Part shown: piece after piece, positions 5,232 through 14,001 of the stretch
How positions within the stretch are numbered: the first letter of the stretch is position 1
Layout: every line of letters starts with the position of its first letter
NCBI GenBank assembly: GCA_964562375.1
Contig: CAZLSW010000055.1
Span: 1 to 22,218, forward strand
Length of the DNA: 22,218 nucleotides
Direction of reading: 5' to 3'
Source: JAJPXC01 sp964562375
GTDB lineage: Bacteria > Bacteroidota > Bacteroidia > Bacteroidales > Muribaculaceae
Made by a program: the position numbers and the translations under genes
The notes under the pieces: model-generated
The model's input: the letters and a program-made list of their open reading frames with translations, nothing else
Databases searched by the model: none
Told to the model about the DNA's origin: nothing

Positions 5232-7349
5232 ATGAAACCCCTCATTGGCATCAGCTGCGTAATAGCAATCACCCCTGTTATGGCACAACAATTGGTTTAT
5301 CCAACGGCACCTAAAGACAACACCGTTGACGAATATTTTGGCGTGAAGGTCGCCGATCCGTTCCGCCCCTTGGAGGACGACACCGCAGCCGTCACCACAA
5401 CGTGGGTGGAGGCGGAAAATGCCGTCACCCGCGGCTACTTGGACAAAATCCCGTTCCGCGACGCTATCAACAAGCGCCTCACAGCTCTCAACAACTACCA
5501 CAAGAGCGGTACCCCCTCCAAGCACAAGAACGGCAAATATTATTATTACGAGAACAACGGATTGCAAAACCAGTCGGTGCTTTTCGAAATGGACTCACTG
5601 AACGGCACTCCTCGCGTGTTTCTCGACCCGAACAAATTGAGCGACGACGGTACGGTGGCTCTCACCGGCGTGTTCTTCTCCAACGACGAGAAATACGCGG
5701 CCTACACCATCTCTCGCTCAGGTAGCGACTGGACGGAAATCTACGTGATGGACGCCGTAACCCTTGAGCCATTGACCGACCATATCGAGTGGGCCAAATT
5801 CACTGGCGCTTCGTGGCGAGGCGACGGCTTCTATTACAGCGCTTACGGCAAGCCTGAGGCTGGCAAAGAGTTCTCCAACGCCAACGAGAATCACCGTATT
5901 TATTATCACAAACTGGGCACACCCCAAGAAGAGGACATTCTGGTATTTGAAGACACTGAAAATCCATTGCATTTCCACAGTGCGGGCGTGAGCGACGACG
6001 AGCGCTACCTATTCCTCTACACAAGCGGTCAAGGCATGGGAAACGCCGTTGCTGTCATGGATTTACAGGCCGAAAAACCTCAGTGGGTAACCATTGAGGG
6101 CACACAGGAGAAGGATGTAAGCGTGATAGACGTGATTGGCGACAAATTGCTTATCCTCACCACATGGGACGCCCCCATGGGGCGTGTGGTCACTGTTCCC
6201 GTGGCCAACCCCTCGCGCGAGAACTGGGTCGATTTCATCCCCGAGCAGAAAGGCGTATTGTCGTCGGTTCAACGCGCTGGCAGCGAGTTGCTTATCGTAG
6301 GCGTGGAGAAAGACGCGTCGGATCACTTCTATCTTTACGACCTCCAGGGCAATCTTCTGCGTGAGATCGCCCTTCCCACCTTGGGAAGCGCCGGATTCGC
6401 GTCGTCGAAACACCACGATGAGGTGTTTTACGGTTTCACGTCATTCGTCTATCCCTCGGCCTCTTTCAGCTACGACCTCACCACGGGTGAAAGCAAGCTT
6501 ATCAAGAGCGCTCAAATCGAGGGCTTCAACCCCGAGGATTACGTCACCGAGCAAGTGTGGTACACATCCAAGGACGGCACCCGGGTGCCCATGTTCCTCA
6601 CCTACAAGAAAGGCTTGGAGCGCAACGGCAAAAATCCCGTCTATCTCTACGGCTACGGCGGCTTCAACATCAACCTTAACCCGGCTTTCTCGGCCAACCG
6701 CCTCTTCTGGCTCGAAAACGGAGGCATCTACGCGCAGGCTACACTACGTGGCGGTGGTGAATACGGCGAGGCCTGGCACGAAGCGGGCACAAAGATGAAC
6801 AAGCTCAACGTGTTCAACGACTTCATTGCCGCCGGCGAGTATATGATCAACGAGGGCTGGACGTCGCCCGACTACCTCGTGATCGAAGGCGGAAGCAACG
6901 GCGGCTTGCTAGTAGGCGCCACGGTGAACATGCGTCCCGACCTATTCAAGGTGGCCATTCCCCGCGTGGGCGTGATGGACATGATGCGCTATCACCTGTT
7001 CACGATCGGCTGGAACTGGGCCTCGGATTACGGCACGTCGGCCGACTCTCCCGAGATGGCCGCATACCTGCTTGGTTACTCCCCTCTGCACAACATAAAG
7101 AACGACGGTACCCCCTACCCCGCCATCTTGGTAACCACTGCCGACCACGATGATCGCGTGGTGCCGGCACACTCGTTCAAATACGCGGCAACCTTGCAAG
7201 AGGCCAACACCGGCGACGCTCCCAAGCTCATACGCATCGACTCCAAGGCAGGGCACGGCGCAGGCAAACCCATATCCAAGATCATCGACGAGTGGACCGA
7301 CATCTACTCGTTTACCTTCCAAAACCTCGGTATCGACCCCACTAAATGA
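5232..7349 (+). CDS. Prolyl oligopeptidase, S9A family, exported
   Basis: A serine peptidase that cuts short peptides after proline. The 705-residue protein begins with a signal peptide (MKPLIGISCVIAITPVMAQQ, likely cleaved near MAQ), so it should act in the periplasm or outside the cell. The N-terminal two thirds form the seven-bladed propeller of the family. The C-terminal hydrolase domain has the nucleophile Ser555 in EGGSNGGLL, Asp640 in TADHDDRVVP and His675 in KAGHGAGKP, close to the spacing of pig prolyl oligopeptidase (Ser554, Asp641, His680). YLYGYGGFNI precedes the active site as usual. It lies 119 bp after nadE behind two repeat arrays and overlaps the next lipoprotein gene by ATGA. 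Its likely role is use of proline-rich dietary or host peptides, which is inference. Confidence 0.95.
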   Translation: MKPLIGISCVIAITPVMAQQLVYPTAPKDNTVDEYFGVKVADPFRPLEDDTAAVTTTWVEAENAVTRGYLDKIPFRDAINKRLTALNNYHKSGTPSKHKNGKYYYYENNGLQNQSVLFEMDSLNGTPRVFLDPNKLSDDGTVALTGVFFSNDEKYAAYTISRSGSDWTEIYVMDAVTLEPLTDHIEWAKFTGASWRGDGFYYSAYGKPEAGKEFSNANENHRIYYHKLGTPQEEDILVFEDTENPLHFHSAGVSDDERYLFLYTSGQGMGNAVAVMDLQAEKPQWVTIEGTQEKDVSVIDVIGDKLLILTTWDAPMGRVVTVPVANPSRENWVDFIPEQKGVLSSVQRAGSELLIVGVEKDASDHFYLYDLQGNLLREIALPTLGSAGFASSKHHDEVFYGFTSFVYPSASFSYDLTTGESKLIKSAQIEGFNPEDYVTEQVWYTSKDGTRVPMFLTYKKGLERNGKNPVYLYGYGGFNINLNPAFSANRLFWLENGGIYAQATLRGGGEYGEAWHEAGTKMNKLNVFNDFIAAGEYMINEGWTSPDYLVIEGGSNGGLLVGATVNMRPDLFKVAIPRVGVMDMMRYHLFTIGWNWASDYGTSADSPEMAAYLLGYSPLHNIKNDGTPYPAILVTTADHDDRVVPAHSFKYAATLQEANTGDAPKLIRIDSKAGHGAGKPISKIIDEWTDIYSFTFQNLGIDPTK

Positions 7350-8269
7350 ACGTCAAGGCCCTTACCCTAGCCTTACTCACAAGCGCCACGCTTAGCGGCT
7401 GCTTCACCGGCATCGAAAGCACCCCCAAGATCACGTCAAAGGACGTGCGTCGTGAGGGTGCCGACGCTGTCGCCCCCGAGAAACGCTTTCTGGCCGATAT
7501 CGAGGCTTTCCCTTACGACCAATGGCAGCGGGGCAAACAGCTCATGGTATCCGACTCGAAAATCGCTCTTGCGCTATCGGGCGACGCCGACTCGCTTCAA
7601 TACGGCGACATCCTCACTTTCGACGGCTTTGAGACCACTCGCGACATCACCGGCGAGGATGTGACGCTGTTCCGCTTGATCAATCCGGCCGATGACTACG
7701 CTTTTCTCGTTTACCGGTCAAGCATGTCGCCCGAGCGGTTAAAAGCGTTGCCAGGCATCGACGTGCCGTTCACTATTGATCTCGACATTGTAGCGGCTGT
7801 TCGGGAGAGATTGGTCACCAAGCAGTTGTACACTCTCACATACAATTGGCAGGACGACCAAGGACACACGATCAGGGGGCGGAAATTCATCCCCGTTACC
7901 GTCACCAACGTTTCTCCCGGGACCACCGACTTCCCCATCAAAGTGGAATTCATCGACGACCATGGCCAAAAAGGATCGCTGATGATAGCCTTGAGCCGTG
8001 CCTTACAATACACCCGCGGATTTGAGACGCTCTTCTCCTTCACCGACCCCCACGTGAAATATCCCCAAGTGAGCGATTACATGTGGGAGCGCATCACGCA
8101 GGGACGCGTGGAGGACGATATGACCACCACGGAGGTGCGGTTGGCCATAGGGACGCCACAAGAGATAGTGAGAGCGCCAGGATACGGTGGCGTGAGGGAA
8201 AGGTGGATATACTCGGACGGGGTTTATGCTGATTTTGAGAACGGCTTGCTTGTTAATTACAGAAAATAA
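7346..8269 (+). CDS. Lipoprotein with BamE/SmpA-like C-terminal segment
   Basis: The 307-residue product has a signal peptide ending in the lipobox LSGC with Cys19, so it is a predicted lipoprotein. I do not recognise the central part, which is mostly beta-rich with few cysteines. The last 50 residues, from TTEVRLAIGTPQEIV to RWIYSDGVYADFENGLL, match the pattern of small BamE/SmpA-type folds: an early 'T-x-E-V-x2-AIG-x-P' turn, then a W-x-Y strand and an F-x-NG-x-L strand. Such folds are used for protein contacts in the envelope. The start codon overlaps the oligopeptidase stop (ATGA), so the two are translationally coupled and may work together, but nothing shows a direct partnership. Confidence 0.75.
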   Translation: MNVKALTLALLTSATLSGCFTGIESTPKITSKDVRREGADAVAPEKRFLADIEAFPYDQWQRGKQLMVSDSKIALALSGDADSLQYGDILTFDGFETTRDITGEDVTLFRLINPADDYAFLVYRSSMSPERLKALPGIDVPFTIDLDIVAAVRERLVTKQLYTLTYNWQDDQGHTIRGRKFIPVTVTNVSPGTTDFPIKVEFIDDHGQKGSLMIALSRALQYTRGFETLFSFTDPHVKYPQVSDYMWERITQGRVEDDMTTTEVRLAIGTPQEIVRAPGYGGVRERWIYSDGVYADFENGLLVNYRK

Positions 8270-8280
8270 CAAACAAAGAT

Positions 8281-9045
8281 ATGCGCTTAACATTCCTCGG
8301 AACCGGCACATCCACAGGCGTACCGATGCTTCGGTGCCTGTGCGATGTGTGCCGATCCCAAGATCCTCGCGACCGCCGACTGCGCGCCTCGGCTCTGGTG
8401 GAGGTGAGAGGGGTAAACCTCTTGATTGACTGCGGTCCCGATTTCTACGCCCAGATGTTGCGACTTGACAGCCCCGAGCTTGACGCGTTGTTAATCACCC
8501 ATGTACATTACGACCACGTTGGAGGGATTGACGACCTGCGGCCCTACTGCACGGCTGAGGGCTTTCCGGTGTATTGTCGGCCCGATGTTGCCCGCAACCT
8601 GCGCGAACGCTTGCCTTACTGTTTCGCCACCAACCATTATCCGGGAGCGCCGCGATTCGCCATCCACGAAATCGACGAGCGATACCCATTCTTTGTGAGA
8701 GACGTCGTGGTCACTCCCCTTCCCGTGAAGCATTACCTCTTGAATATACTGGGTTATCGCATCGGGAAATTGGCTTATATCACCGACGCCAAGGAGATTT
8801 CGGCCGACACCTTAAAAAAATGTAAAGGCGTTGACACTCTTGTGATCAACGCCCTGCGCAAAAAGGAGCATATCTCACACTTCACAATCGGCGATGCCCT
8901 GGATTTCATCGCCAAGGTAAAGCCCCGCGTGGCATATTTGATTCACATGAGCCACGATTTTGGCAAACACGCCGACATTCAACCTTCTTTGCCGCCAAAC
9001 GTTTATATAGCATACGACGGACTCTCGATTGAGATTCCCGACTGA
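8281..9045 (+). CDS. Metallo-beta-lactamase fold hydrolase, PhnP-like
   Basis: The 254-residue protein belongs to the MBL-fold group of PhnP-type phosphodiesterases (COG1235-like). It opens with MRLTFLGTGTSTGVP and three cysteines, Cys19, Cys21 and Cys24, in CLCDVC; in PhnP cysteines here hold a structural zinc. The catalytic metal site starts with His74, His76, Asp78 and His79 in THVHYDHVGG. Later metal ligands are expected in LPVKHYLL, TDAKE and IHMSHDFGKH. PhnP acts on cyclic phosphoribosyl phosphate in phosphonate breakdown, but no other phn gene is nearby, so the substrate here is unknown. It follows the lipoprotein gene after 11 bp (AACAAACAAAGAT before ATG), probably in the same transcript. 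Confidence 0.85.
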   Translation: MRLTFLGTGTSTGVPMLRCLCDVCRSQDPRDRRLRASALVEVRGVNLLIDCGPDFYAQMLRLDSPELDALLITHVHYDHVGGIDDLRPYCTAEGFPVYCRPDVARNLRERLPYCFATNHYPGAPRFAIHEIDERYPFFVRDVVVTPLPVKHYLLNILGYRIGKLAYITDAKEISADTLKKCKGVDTLVINALRKKEHISHFTIGDALDFIAKVKPRVAYLIHMSHDFGKHADIQPSLPPNVYIAYDGLSIEIPD

Positions 9046-9067
9046 CGGTTTACACTACGTTTCGACT

Positions 9068-9547
9068 ATGCAACAAGAAGGTACACTTACATTAAGCCAA
9101 ATCCCGGCCTCGATGGAGGTGGAGGCTCCCCCCTGCCAAGGGGCTTTCATGGCACATTATCTTATGTGGTGGCTAAGGCGCTGGTGGTGGATACCGACGC
9201 TGATTGTGTTGCTACCCGTAGGGTTGTGGGTGTGGAGCGACAATATAGCTTGGCTCTTGGTGTCGGCCATGCTGCTCTGTCTGTGCTATCCTATGATGCT
9301 CTACTTGATATTGGCTCGATACGCGTTGCATGTAGATGGGCGACGCGCGATGCACTCGGCCGAGGTAACGCTAACGCCCTCCACTCTAACGATTCATTAC
9401 CTCCCCCTGAGCGACGACAATAACAACGCTCCCGAGGACGTGGTTGTCCCTCGCGATGAAATACGTGAATGGGGAGTGGGAGGCAAGCACATCCATGTGG
9501 TTTTCGGGCCGTCGCCCCACGATTTCATCGCGTTGCCGCTCGATTAG
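9068..9547 (+). CDS. Small membrane protein of unknown function
   Basis: I do not recognise this gene with confidence. The 159-residue product starts MQQEGTLTLSQIP. Two membrane helices, about residues 41-58 and 62-84, are preceded by a tryptophan- and arginine-rich segment (WWLRRWWW). A soluble C-terminal part of about 70 residues has alternating strands ending VVVPRDEIREWGVGG and HVVFGPSPHDFIALP. Two helices followed by such a domain resemble YcxB-like or PH-like membrane proteins, which is only a suggestion. I chose ATG 9068; an in-frame ATG at 9029 would add 13 residues but lies within the preceding hydrolase gene. The stop overlaps that of rsgA by 4 bp. Confidence 0.7.
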   Translation: MQQEGTLTLSQIPASMEVEAPPCQGAFMAHYLMWWLRRWWWIPTLIVLLPVGLWVWSDNIAWLLVSAMLLCLCYPMMLYLILARYALHVDGRRAMHSAEVTLTPSTLTIHYLPLSDDNNNAPEDVVVPRDEIREWGVGGKHIHVVFGPSPHDFIALPLD

Positions 9548-10485
9548 TACGGCTTACGGTATTTGTCGGGAGCCGAGTCCTGCAAAATGCTAAGATAAGA
9601 ATTGTAGCGCGATTGGGCAATGCGGTTATCCTCAAGGGCTTGGAGAACGGCGCAGCCAGGCTCATGGGTGTGAGTGCAGTTGCCATATCGGCAATCCTTG
9701 GATATCTCGAAAATCTCAGGGAAAAAATGGCTGGCTTCCTTGTCGGAGATATCGATTGTCCCAAATCCCTTCACTCCCGGGGTATCTATGAGCCAACCGC
9801 CTTCAGGCAACTGATGCATCTCGGAGAAAGTGGTGGTGTGCATTCCGGTGTCGTGGATTGAGGAGATTTCGGCGGTTTTCAGTTGCAATCCCGGGATCAA
9901 ATCGTTGATCAACGTGCTTTTGCCCACGCCCGAGTTGCCCGAAAGTAGTGTCACTTTGTCGTGGAGCAACTCTCTTAGCTTGTCAACCCCCTCCAAGGTC
10001 TTAGCCGATGTGTGCAGGACAGTGTAGCCGATTGAGCGATACAAGTAGGTTACAGCCTCTAATAATTCCATCTCCTCAGGATCCTGCTCAAGCAGGTCTA
10101 CCTTATTGATTACTATCACCGGCTTAACTTGGTAAGCCTCGGCGGTTGCGAGGAAACGGTCGATAAAGGTAGTGGATGTGGTAGGATGAGCCAGCGTCAC
10201 CACGAGTAAAGCTTGGTCGAGGTTGGAGGCTAGGATGTGGGCTTCCTTAGATAGATTGGAGGCACGACGTATTATATAGTTGCGTCGCGGAAGGATGCGT
10301 GTAATAAAAGCCGCGCCGTCGGCACCTGGGGTATAGTCCACACGGTCGCCAACGGCTACGGGATTGGTCGTACGTATCCCTTTAAGTCGGAGGTTGCCCT
10401 TTACCTTGCAGTTGATCAAGGCACCCCCTTCATCGGGCAACACCTGGTACCAGCTGCCAGTATTCTTAACGACAAGCCCCTCCAT
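9544..10485 (-). CDS. rsgA: Ribosome small subunit-dependent GTPase RsgA
   Basis: RsgA (YjeQ) is a GTPase that binds the late 30S subunit and helps it mature. The 313-residue product shows the family's circularly permuted order: an N-terminal OB-fold, then the G4 motif NKVD, then the P-loop GNSGVGKST at 183-191, then the G3 motif DTPG. A C-terminal zinc site follows in CRYGNCTHTHEPGC (three cysteines and a histidine). It is the last gene of the leftward lpx cluster, separated from lpxA by a heptamer array. It ends tail to tail with the membrane protein gene, sharing TTAG. Regulation may depend on read-through from lpxA because no promoter box was seen in the array. Confidence 0.95.
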   Translation of the reverse strand: MEGLVVKNTGSWYQVLPDEGGALINCKVKGNLRLKGIRTTNPVAVGDRVDYTPGADGAAFITRILPRRNYIIRRASNLSKEAHILASNLDQALLVVTLAHPTTSTTFIDRFLATAEAYQVKPVIVINKVDLLEQDPEEMELLEAVTYLYRSIGYTVLHTSAKTLEGVDKLRELLHDKVTLLSGNSGVGKSTLINDLIPGLQLKTAEISSIHDTGMHTTTFSEMHQLPEGGWLIDTPGVKGFGTIDISDKEASHFFPEIFEISKDCRYGNCTHTHEPGCAVLQALEDNRIAQSRYNSYLSILQDSAPDKYRKPY

Positions 10486-10487
10486 AG

Positions 10488-10566
10488 GTAAAGCATTTAG
10501 CGTTTAGCATTTAGCATTTAGCCCAATATGCTATTAACTTTAAACCTTAAACTTTAAACTTTAAAC
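10488..10566 (-). repeat. Heptamer array filling the lpxA-rsgA gap (11 units)
   Basis: Read leftward (gene direction), six 7-bp units occupy 10566-10525: GTTTAAA twice, GTTTAAG, GTTTAAA, GTTAATA, GCATATT. After two bases, five more occupy 10522-10488: GCTAAAT twice, GCTAAAC, GCTAAAT, GCTTTAC. Then two bases precede the rsgA ATG. The first unit contains the last lpxA codon and its TAA stop. Successive units shift TAA by 7 nt, so stops occur in all three frames. The second block has the same unit family as the array before the permease gene at 18006-18040. Confidence 0.9.
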
Positions 10567-11337
10567 ATATCCACGGATGATTCCACGCTTAGCGTTCTGG
10601 ACGAAGAGGATAATCTTGTCGCGCTCGGGAGTAGCGGGAAGCTCGGCCTCGATGCGCTCGATAGCGTCGGACACGTTCAAGCCCGAGAGGTAGAGGTAGC
10701 GGTAAATCTCCTGGATGGAGTAGATGGTCTGTGCCGAGAAGTTGCGGCGGCGCAGGCCGATGGAGTTTACACCGGCGTAGGAGATGGGCTCGCGAGCGGC
10801 TTTTACGTAAGGGGGTATGTCCTTGTTAACCAATGCACCGCCCTGAATCATCACGTGTGGGCCAATATGGCAGAACTGGTGGATAAGCGTGCCGCCACCG
10901 ATTACGGCATAGTTGTCGACGACTACCTCGCCAGCAATCTGGGTAGCGTTGGACATAATCACATTGTCGCCTACCACGCAATCGTGGGCGATGTGGCTGT
11001 AGGCCATGATCAAGCAGTTGTTGCCAACGACGGTTTTGCCCTTGGCGGCGGTACCGCGGTTGATGGTGACGCACTCGCGGATGGTGGTGTTATCTCCGAT
11101 GATAGCGGTGGTTTCCTCACCGCGGAATTTCAAGTCCTGTGGAATACCGGAAATGACGGCACCGGGAAAAATAGTGCAATTCTTGCCGATGCGAGCGCCC
11201 TCCATGATGGTAACGTTGGAGCCGATACGAGTGCCCTCGCCGATCTCCACATTTTGGTCGATCGTCACGAAGGGGTCGATCACCACGCTCGGAGCGATCT
11301 TGGCTGCCGGGTGGATATAGGACAACGGTTGTTTCAT
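10561..11337 (-). CDS. lpxA: Acyl-ACP--UDP-N-acetylglucosamine O-acyltransferase LpxA
   Basis: LpxA starts lipid A synthesis by moving a 3-hydroxyacyl chain from acyl carrier protein to the 3-OH of UDP-GlcNAc in the cytoplasm. The 258-residue product is a left-handed beta helix, seen as many hexapeptide repeats of the form (I/V)-G-x4 from residue about 8 to 180. The catalytic histidine is His118 in SHIAHDCVVGDN, matching His125 of the E. coli enzyme. A helical C-terminal part (FSAQTIYSIQEIYRYLYLS) follows. It lies 27 bp after lpxC/fabZ with an AT-rich spacer, so it is probably in the same transcript, and it leads into the heptamer array before rsgA. Confidence 0.96.
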   Translation of the reverse strand: MKQPLSYIHPAAKIAPSVVIDPFVTIDQNVEIGEGTRIGSNVTIMEGARIGKNCTIFPGAVISGIPQDLKFRGEETTAIIGDNTTIRECVTINRGTAAKGKTVVGNNCLIMAYSHIAHDCVVGDNVIMSNATQIAGEVVVDNYAVIGGGTLIHQFCHIGPHVMIQGGALVNKDIPPYVKAAREPISYAGVNSIGLRRRNFSAQTIYSIQEIYRYLYLSGLNVSDAIERIEAELPATPERDKIILFVQNAKRGIIRGYV

Positions 11338-11364
11338 AATCCTTGTTTTTATAATGATTGGTAA

Positions 11365-12750
11365 TTATCCTTTATTTTTAACGATTTGAGCCATGAACTC
11401 GCATTCGCACACCACTTTCTCGCCCACGAAGGCGATACCTCTCATCACGGCGCAACCGCGGCGCAGGGGGGTGAGGAACGATACATGGAAGAGCAAAGTG
11501 TCGCCGGGGACGACCTTTTGGCGGAACTTCACGTTGTCGATCTTCATGAAGTAGGTGGAATATAGCTCGGGGTCCTCGACGGTGGAAAGCACCAGGAGAC
11601 CACCCGTTTGCGCCATTGCCTCGACCATGAGGACGCCGGGCATCACCGGCTCCTGGGGGAAGTGGCCTTGGAAGAACGGTTCGTTGGTGGAGACGTTCTT
11701 CACTCCCACGATGTGGTTCAACCCCTTCTCGATCACCTTGTCGACCAATGCGAACGGGTAGCGGTGGGGCAACAAGCGACGGATGTCGTTGATGTCCATG
11801 ATGGGAGCCACGTTGGGGTTGTATACGGGGGCCTGCACATCCTGGCGCTTGATCTCGCGGCGCACGCGCTTGGAGAAAGTGGTGTTGATGGTGTGGCCGG
11901 GGCGGGTCGCGATAATTCTGCCCTTCAAGGGACGACCGATCAAGGCGATGTCGCCGATTACGTCGAGGAGCTTGTGGCGGGCGGGCTCGTTCTCGGAGGT
12001 CAGGGGCTTGGTGTTGAGGTAGCCAAGCGCCTCGGCTTCTTTATGTTGAACGCCCATCAGGTCGGCCAAGCGGTCCAATTCGGCCTGAGGCACGGGGCTA
12101 TCGTAAATCACGATAGCGTTGTCGAGGTCGCCACCCTTGATGAGGTTACCCTTGACCAGTGGCTCGATCTCGCGCACAAAAACGAAGGTGCGGCTCGCGG
12201 CGACTTGATCGTTGAAGTCGCTCATTTTCTCAAGAGCGGCATATTGGTTGTTGAGCACGGGTGAGTCGAAACCGATCATGGCGTCAACCGAGAAATCGTC
12301 GTCGGGAAGCACTACAATGGACGAGCCGGTGGTGTCGTCGCGCACCTCGATTTTTTGCTTTACCACATAGTAATTTTTGTCGGCTTCTTGCTCCTCAAGG
12401 CCAGCCTCGGCGATTTTCTCGCAATAGATTTTGGCTGAGCCGTCAAGGATAGGCACCTCGGGGGCGTTAACCTTGATCAACACGTTGTCGATACCGGCGG
12501 CATAGAGTGCAGCCATGGCGTGCTCGATTGTGGATACTTTCACATCGCCCTGGGCGATCACCGTGCCGCGAGTTGTCGACACAACATTTTCGGCCAATGC
12601 GTCGACCAGGGGCTCGCCCTCGAGATCCACGCGCTGGAATTTATAACCATGCCCGATGGGAGCGGGACAGAATGTGGCTTCGATATCCAAGCCGGTGTGA
12701 AGGCCCTTTCCTTTTACGGTAAACGGTTGCTTAAGAGTGAGTTGCTTCAT
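11365..12750 (-). CDS. lpxC/fabZ: Bifunctional LpxC deacetylase / FabZ dehydratase
   Basis: One 461-residue protein joins two enzymes. Residues 1 to about 310 are LpxC, the zinc deacetylase that commits UDP-3-O-acyl-GlcNAc to lipid A, with zinc ligands His77 (STIEHAMAAL), His259 and Asp263 (ARHKLLDVIGD). Residues from about 320 are FabZ, the 3-hydroxyacyl-ACP dehydratase, with the catalytic pair His363 (FFQGHFP) and Glu377 (GVLMVEAMAQTGG). The fusion is known from Bacteroidota, and is intact here with both active sites. Linking them could balance lipid A against fatty acid synthesis, since both draw on 3-hydroxyacyl-ACP. It sits 26 bp after lpxD and 27 bp before lpxA. Confidence 0.97.
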   Translation of the reverse strand: MKQLTLKQPFTVKGKGLHTGLDIEATFCPAPIGHGYKFQRVDLEGEPLVDALAENVVSTTRGTVIAQGDVKVSTIEHAMAALYAAGIDNVLIKVNAPEVPILDGSAKIYCEKIAEAGLEEQEADKNYYVVKQKIEVRDDTTGSSIVVLPDDDFSVDAMIGFDSPVLNNQYAALEKMSDFNDQVAASRTFVFVREIEPLVKGNLIKGGDLDNAIVIYDSPVPQAELDRLADLMGVQHKEAEALGYLNTKPLTSENEPARHKLLDVIGDIALIGRPLKGRIIATRPGHTINTTFSKRVRREIKRQDVQAPVYNPNVAPIMDINDIRRLLPHRYPFALVDKVIEKGLNHIVGVKNVSTNEPFFQGHFPQEPVMPGVLMVEAMAQTGGLLVLSTVEDPELYSTYFMKIDNVKFRQKVVPGDTLLFHVSFLTPLRRGCAVMRGIAFVGEKVVCECEFMAQIVKNKG

Positions 12751-12776
12751 AACGTTGCTATGAGGTATATGTTTCT

Positions 12777-13808
12777 TTATTTGTCTAAATTATTGAGGCG
12801 GCGCTCAAGATCGCGCACGGTCTTGATTAAGTCGGGCAAGCGCTTCACGGCGGCGGCCTGTCGGAAGAAATCCTTGATTGGCGAGGGTGGGGATCCGATA
12901 ATGGCCTGGTCGGAGGGCACGTCGGCGGGAATGCCAGCTTGAGCTCCAATCAAGACGCGGTCGCCAATGTGGAGGTGACCCGCGAAGCCCACCTGGCCAC
13001 CAACCTGGCAGTTGGAGCCGATCTTGGTGGATCCGGCGATACCGCTTTGGGATGCCATCACGGTGTCGTGGCCCACCTCGCAATTGTGAGCCACCTGAAT
13101 AAGGTTGTCGAGCTTCACCCCGTGACCGATACGGGTCGCACCCATGGTGGCGCGGTCAATGGTGGTGTTGGCGCCGATTTCCACGTCGTCGGCGATCTCG
13201 ACGATGCCTATTTGTGGTATCTTCTCGTAGTGCTCGCCTACCGGGGCGAAGCCAAATCCGTCGGCGCCGATTACAGCGCCGGCATGCAATACGCAGCGGG
13301 AGCCAATCTTGCAGCCGTGATAAATCTTCACGCCGGGGTAAATCACCGTGTTGTCGCCGATGGTCACCCCGTCGCCGATAAAGGCTTGGGGGAAAATCTT
13401 CACGCCCTTGCCGAGGGTCACCCCTTTACCGATATATGCGAAGGCGCCCACGTAACCGTCGTCGGGAATGGTTACTCCTTCCGAGATATATGACGGCTGC
13501 TCGATTCCCACATGCTTTGGGGCAAGCATCTCCGACACCATGCGCAGCAAAGCGGCTACAGTGGCGTAAGGGTCATCTACCTTGATAAGGGTGGCTTTCA
13601 CCTCCCCCTCCGGCTCAAAGTCGCGCTTTACGAGCACAATCGACGAGCCGGTGGTGTAGATATACTTGCTGTATTTGGGATTGGCAAGGAAGGAGATGGC
13701 GCCCGGACGGCCCTCCTCGATTTTGGCGAATGTGCTCACGGCCGCGTCGGGGTTACCGATCACGGTGCCTTGCACCATCGCTGCTATTTGGCTTGCTGTG
13801 AACTGCAT
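12777..13808 (-). CDS. lpxD: UDP-3-O-acylglucosamine N-acyltransferase LpxD
   Basis: LpxD adds the second 3-hydroxyacyl chain, to the amino group exposed by LpxC. The 343-residue product has the N-terminal uridine-binding domain (MQFTASQIAAMVQG, GAISFLANPKY) and then a hexapeptide-repeat beta helix. The likely general base is His241 in AHNCEVGHDTVMASQSG, matching E. coli His239. The C-terminal helix (FFRQAAAVKRLPDLIKTVRDLERRLNNL) probably packs the trimer. I chose the ATG at 13808 because the family starts with this M-x-FTA segment; an ATG at 13853 would add 15 unconserved residues. As first gene of the leftward cluster it should follow a promoter in 13809-13990, but no exact TAnnTTTG box was found on that strand. 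Confidence 0.95.
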   Translation of the reverse strand: MQFTASQIAAMVQGTVIGNPDAAVSTFAKIEEGRPGAISFLANPKYSKYIYTTGSSIVLVKRDFEPEGEVKATLIKVDDPYATVAALLRMVSEMLAPKHVGIEQPSYISEGVTIPDDGYVGAFAYIGKGVTLGKGVKIFPQAFIGDGVTIGDNTVIYPGVKIYHGCKIGSRCVLHAGAVIGADGFGFAPVGEHYEKIPQIGIVEIADDVEIGANTTIDRATMGATRIGHGVKLDNLIQVAHNCEVGHDTVMASQSGIAGSTKIGSNCQVGGQVGFAGHLHIGDRVLIGAQAGIPADVPSDQAIIGSPPSPIKDFFRQAAAVKRLPDLIKTVRDLERRLNNLDK

Positions 13809-13970
13809 TTCTTTGGTAGATCTAATACTATTCCGCGCCTGAAATATCTTCACGCGCTTTTAACCCCACAAAATTGCGAAAAATTTTTGGATTAAGGGCA
13901 ACACTAATGCGCAAAAATGCAAAAAACGTGCAAATCGGCCCTTAAACGTTAAATTTGGTAACACTTGATA

Positions 13971-14001
13971 TTGTGTTATTGAGGGAAAATTGCTACCTTT
14001 G
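13971..14001 (+). promoter_or_regulatory. pyrBI promoter (TTG - 20 nt - TACCTTTG)
   Basis: TTG at 13971-13973 and TACCTTTG at 13994-14001 are 20 nt apart, matching both Bacteroidota promoter elements. The predicted start near 14007 leaves a leader of about 16 nt before ATG 14023. This leader is too short for the UTP-sensitive attenuator used by enterobacterial pyrBI, so any pyrimidine control must act otherwise. Confidence 0.7.

Noticed and set aside
4959..5567. 202-codon leftward frame across the nadE end and the 9-bp array
   Set aside because: Its repeated Asn-Phe-Gly-Ile section is only the reverse reading of the 9-bp array, and the rest is antisense to two clear genes.
11365..12750. LpxC/FabZ fusion as a novelty or assembly artefact
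   Set aside because: This fusion is already known from Bacteroidota and both active sites are intact in one frame, so it is expected and not an error.
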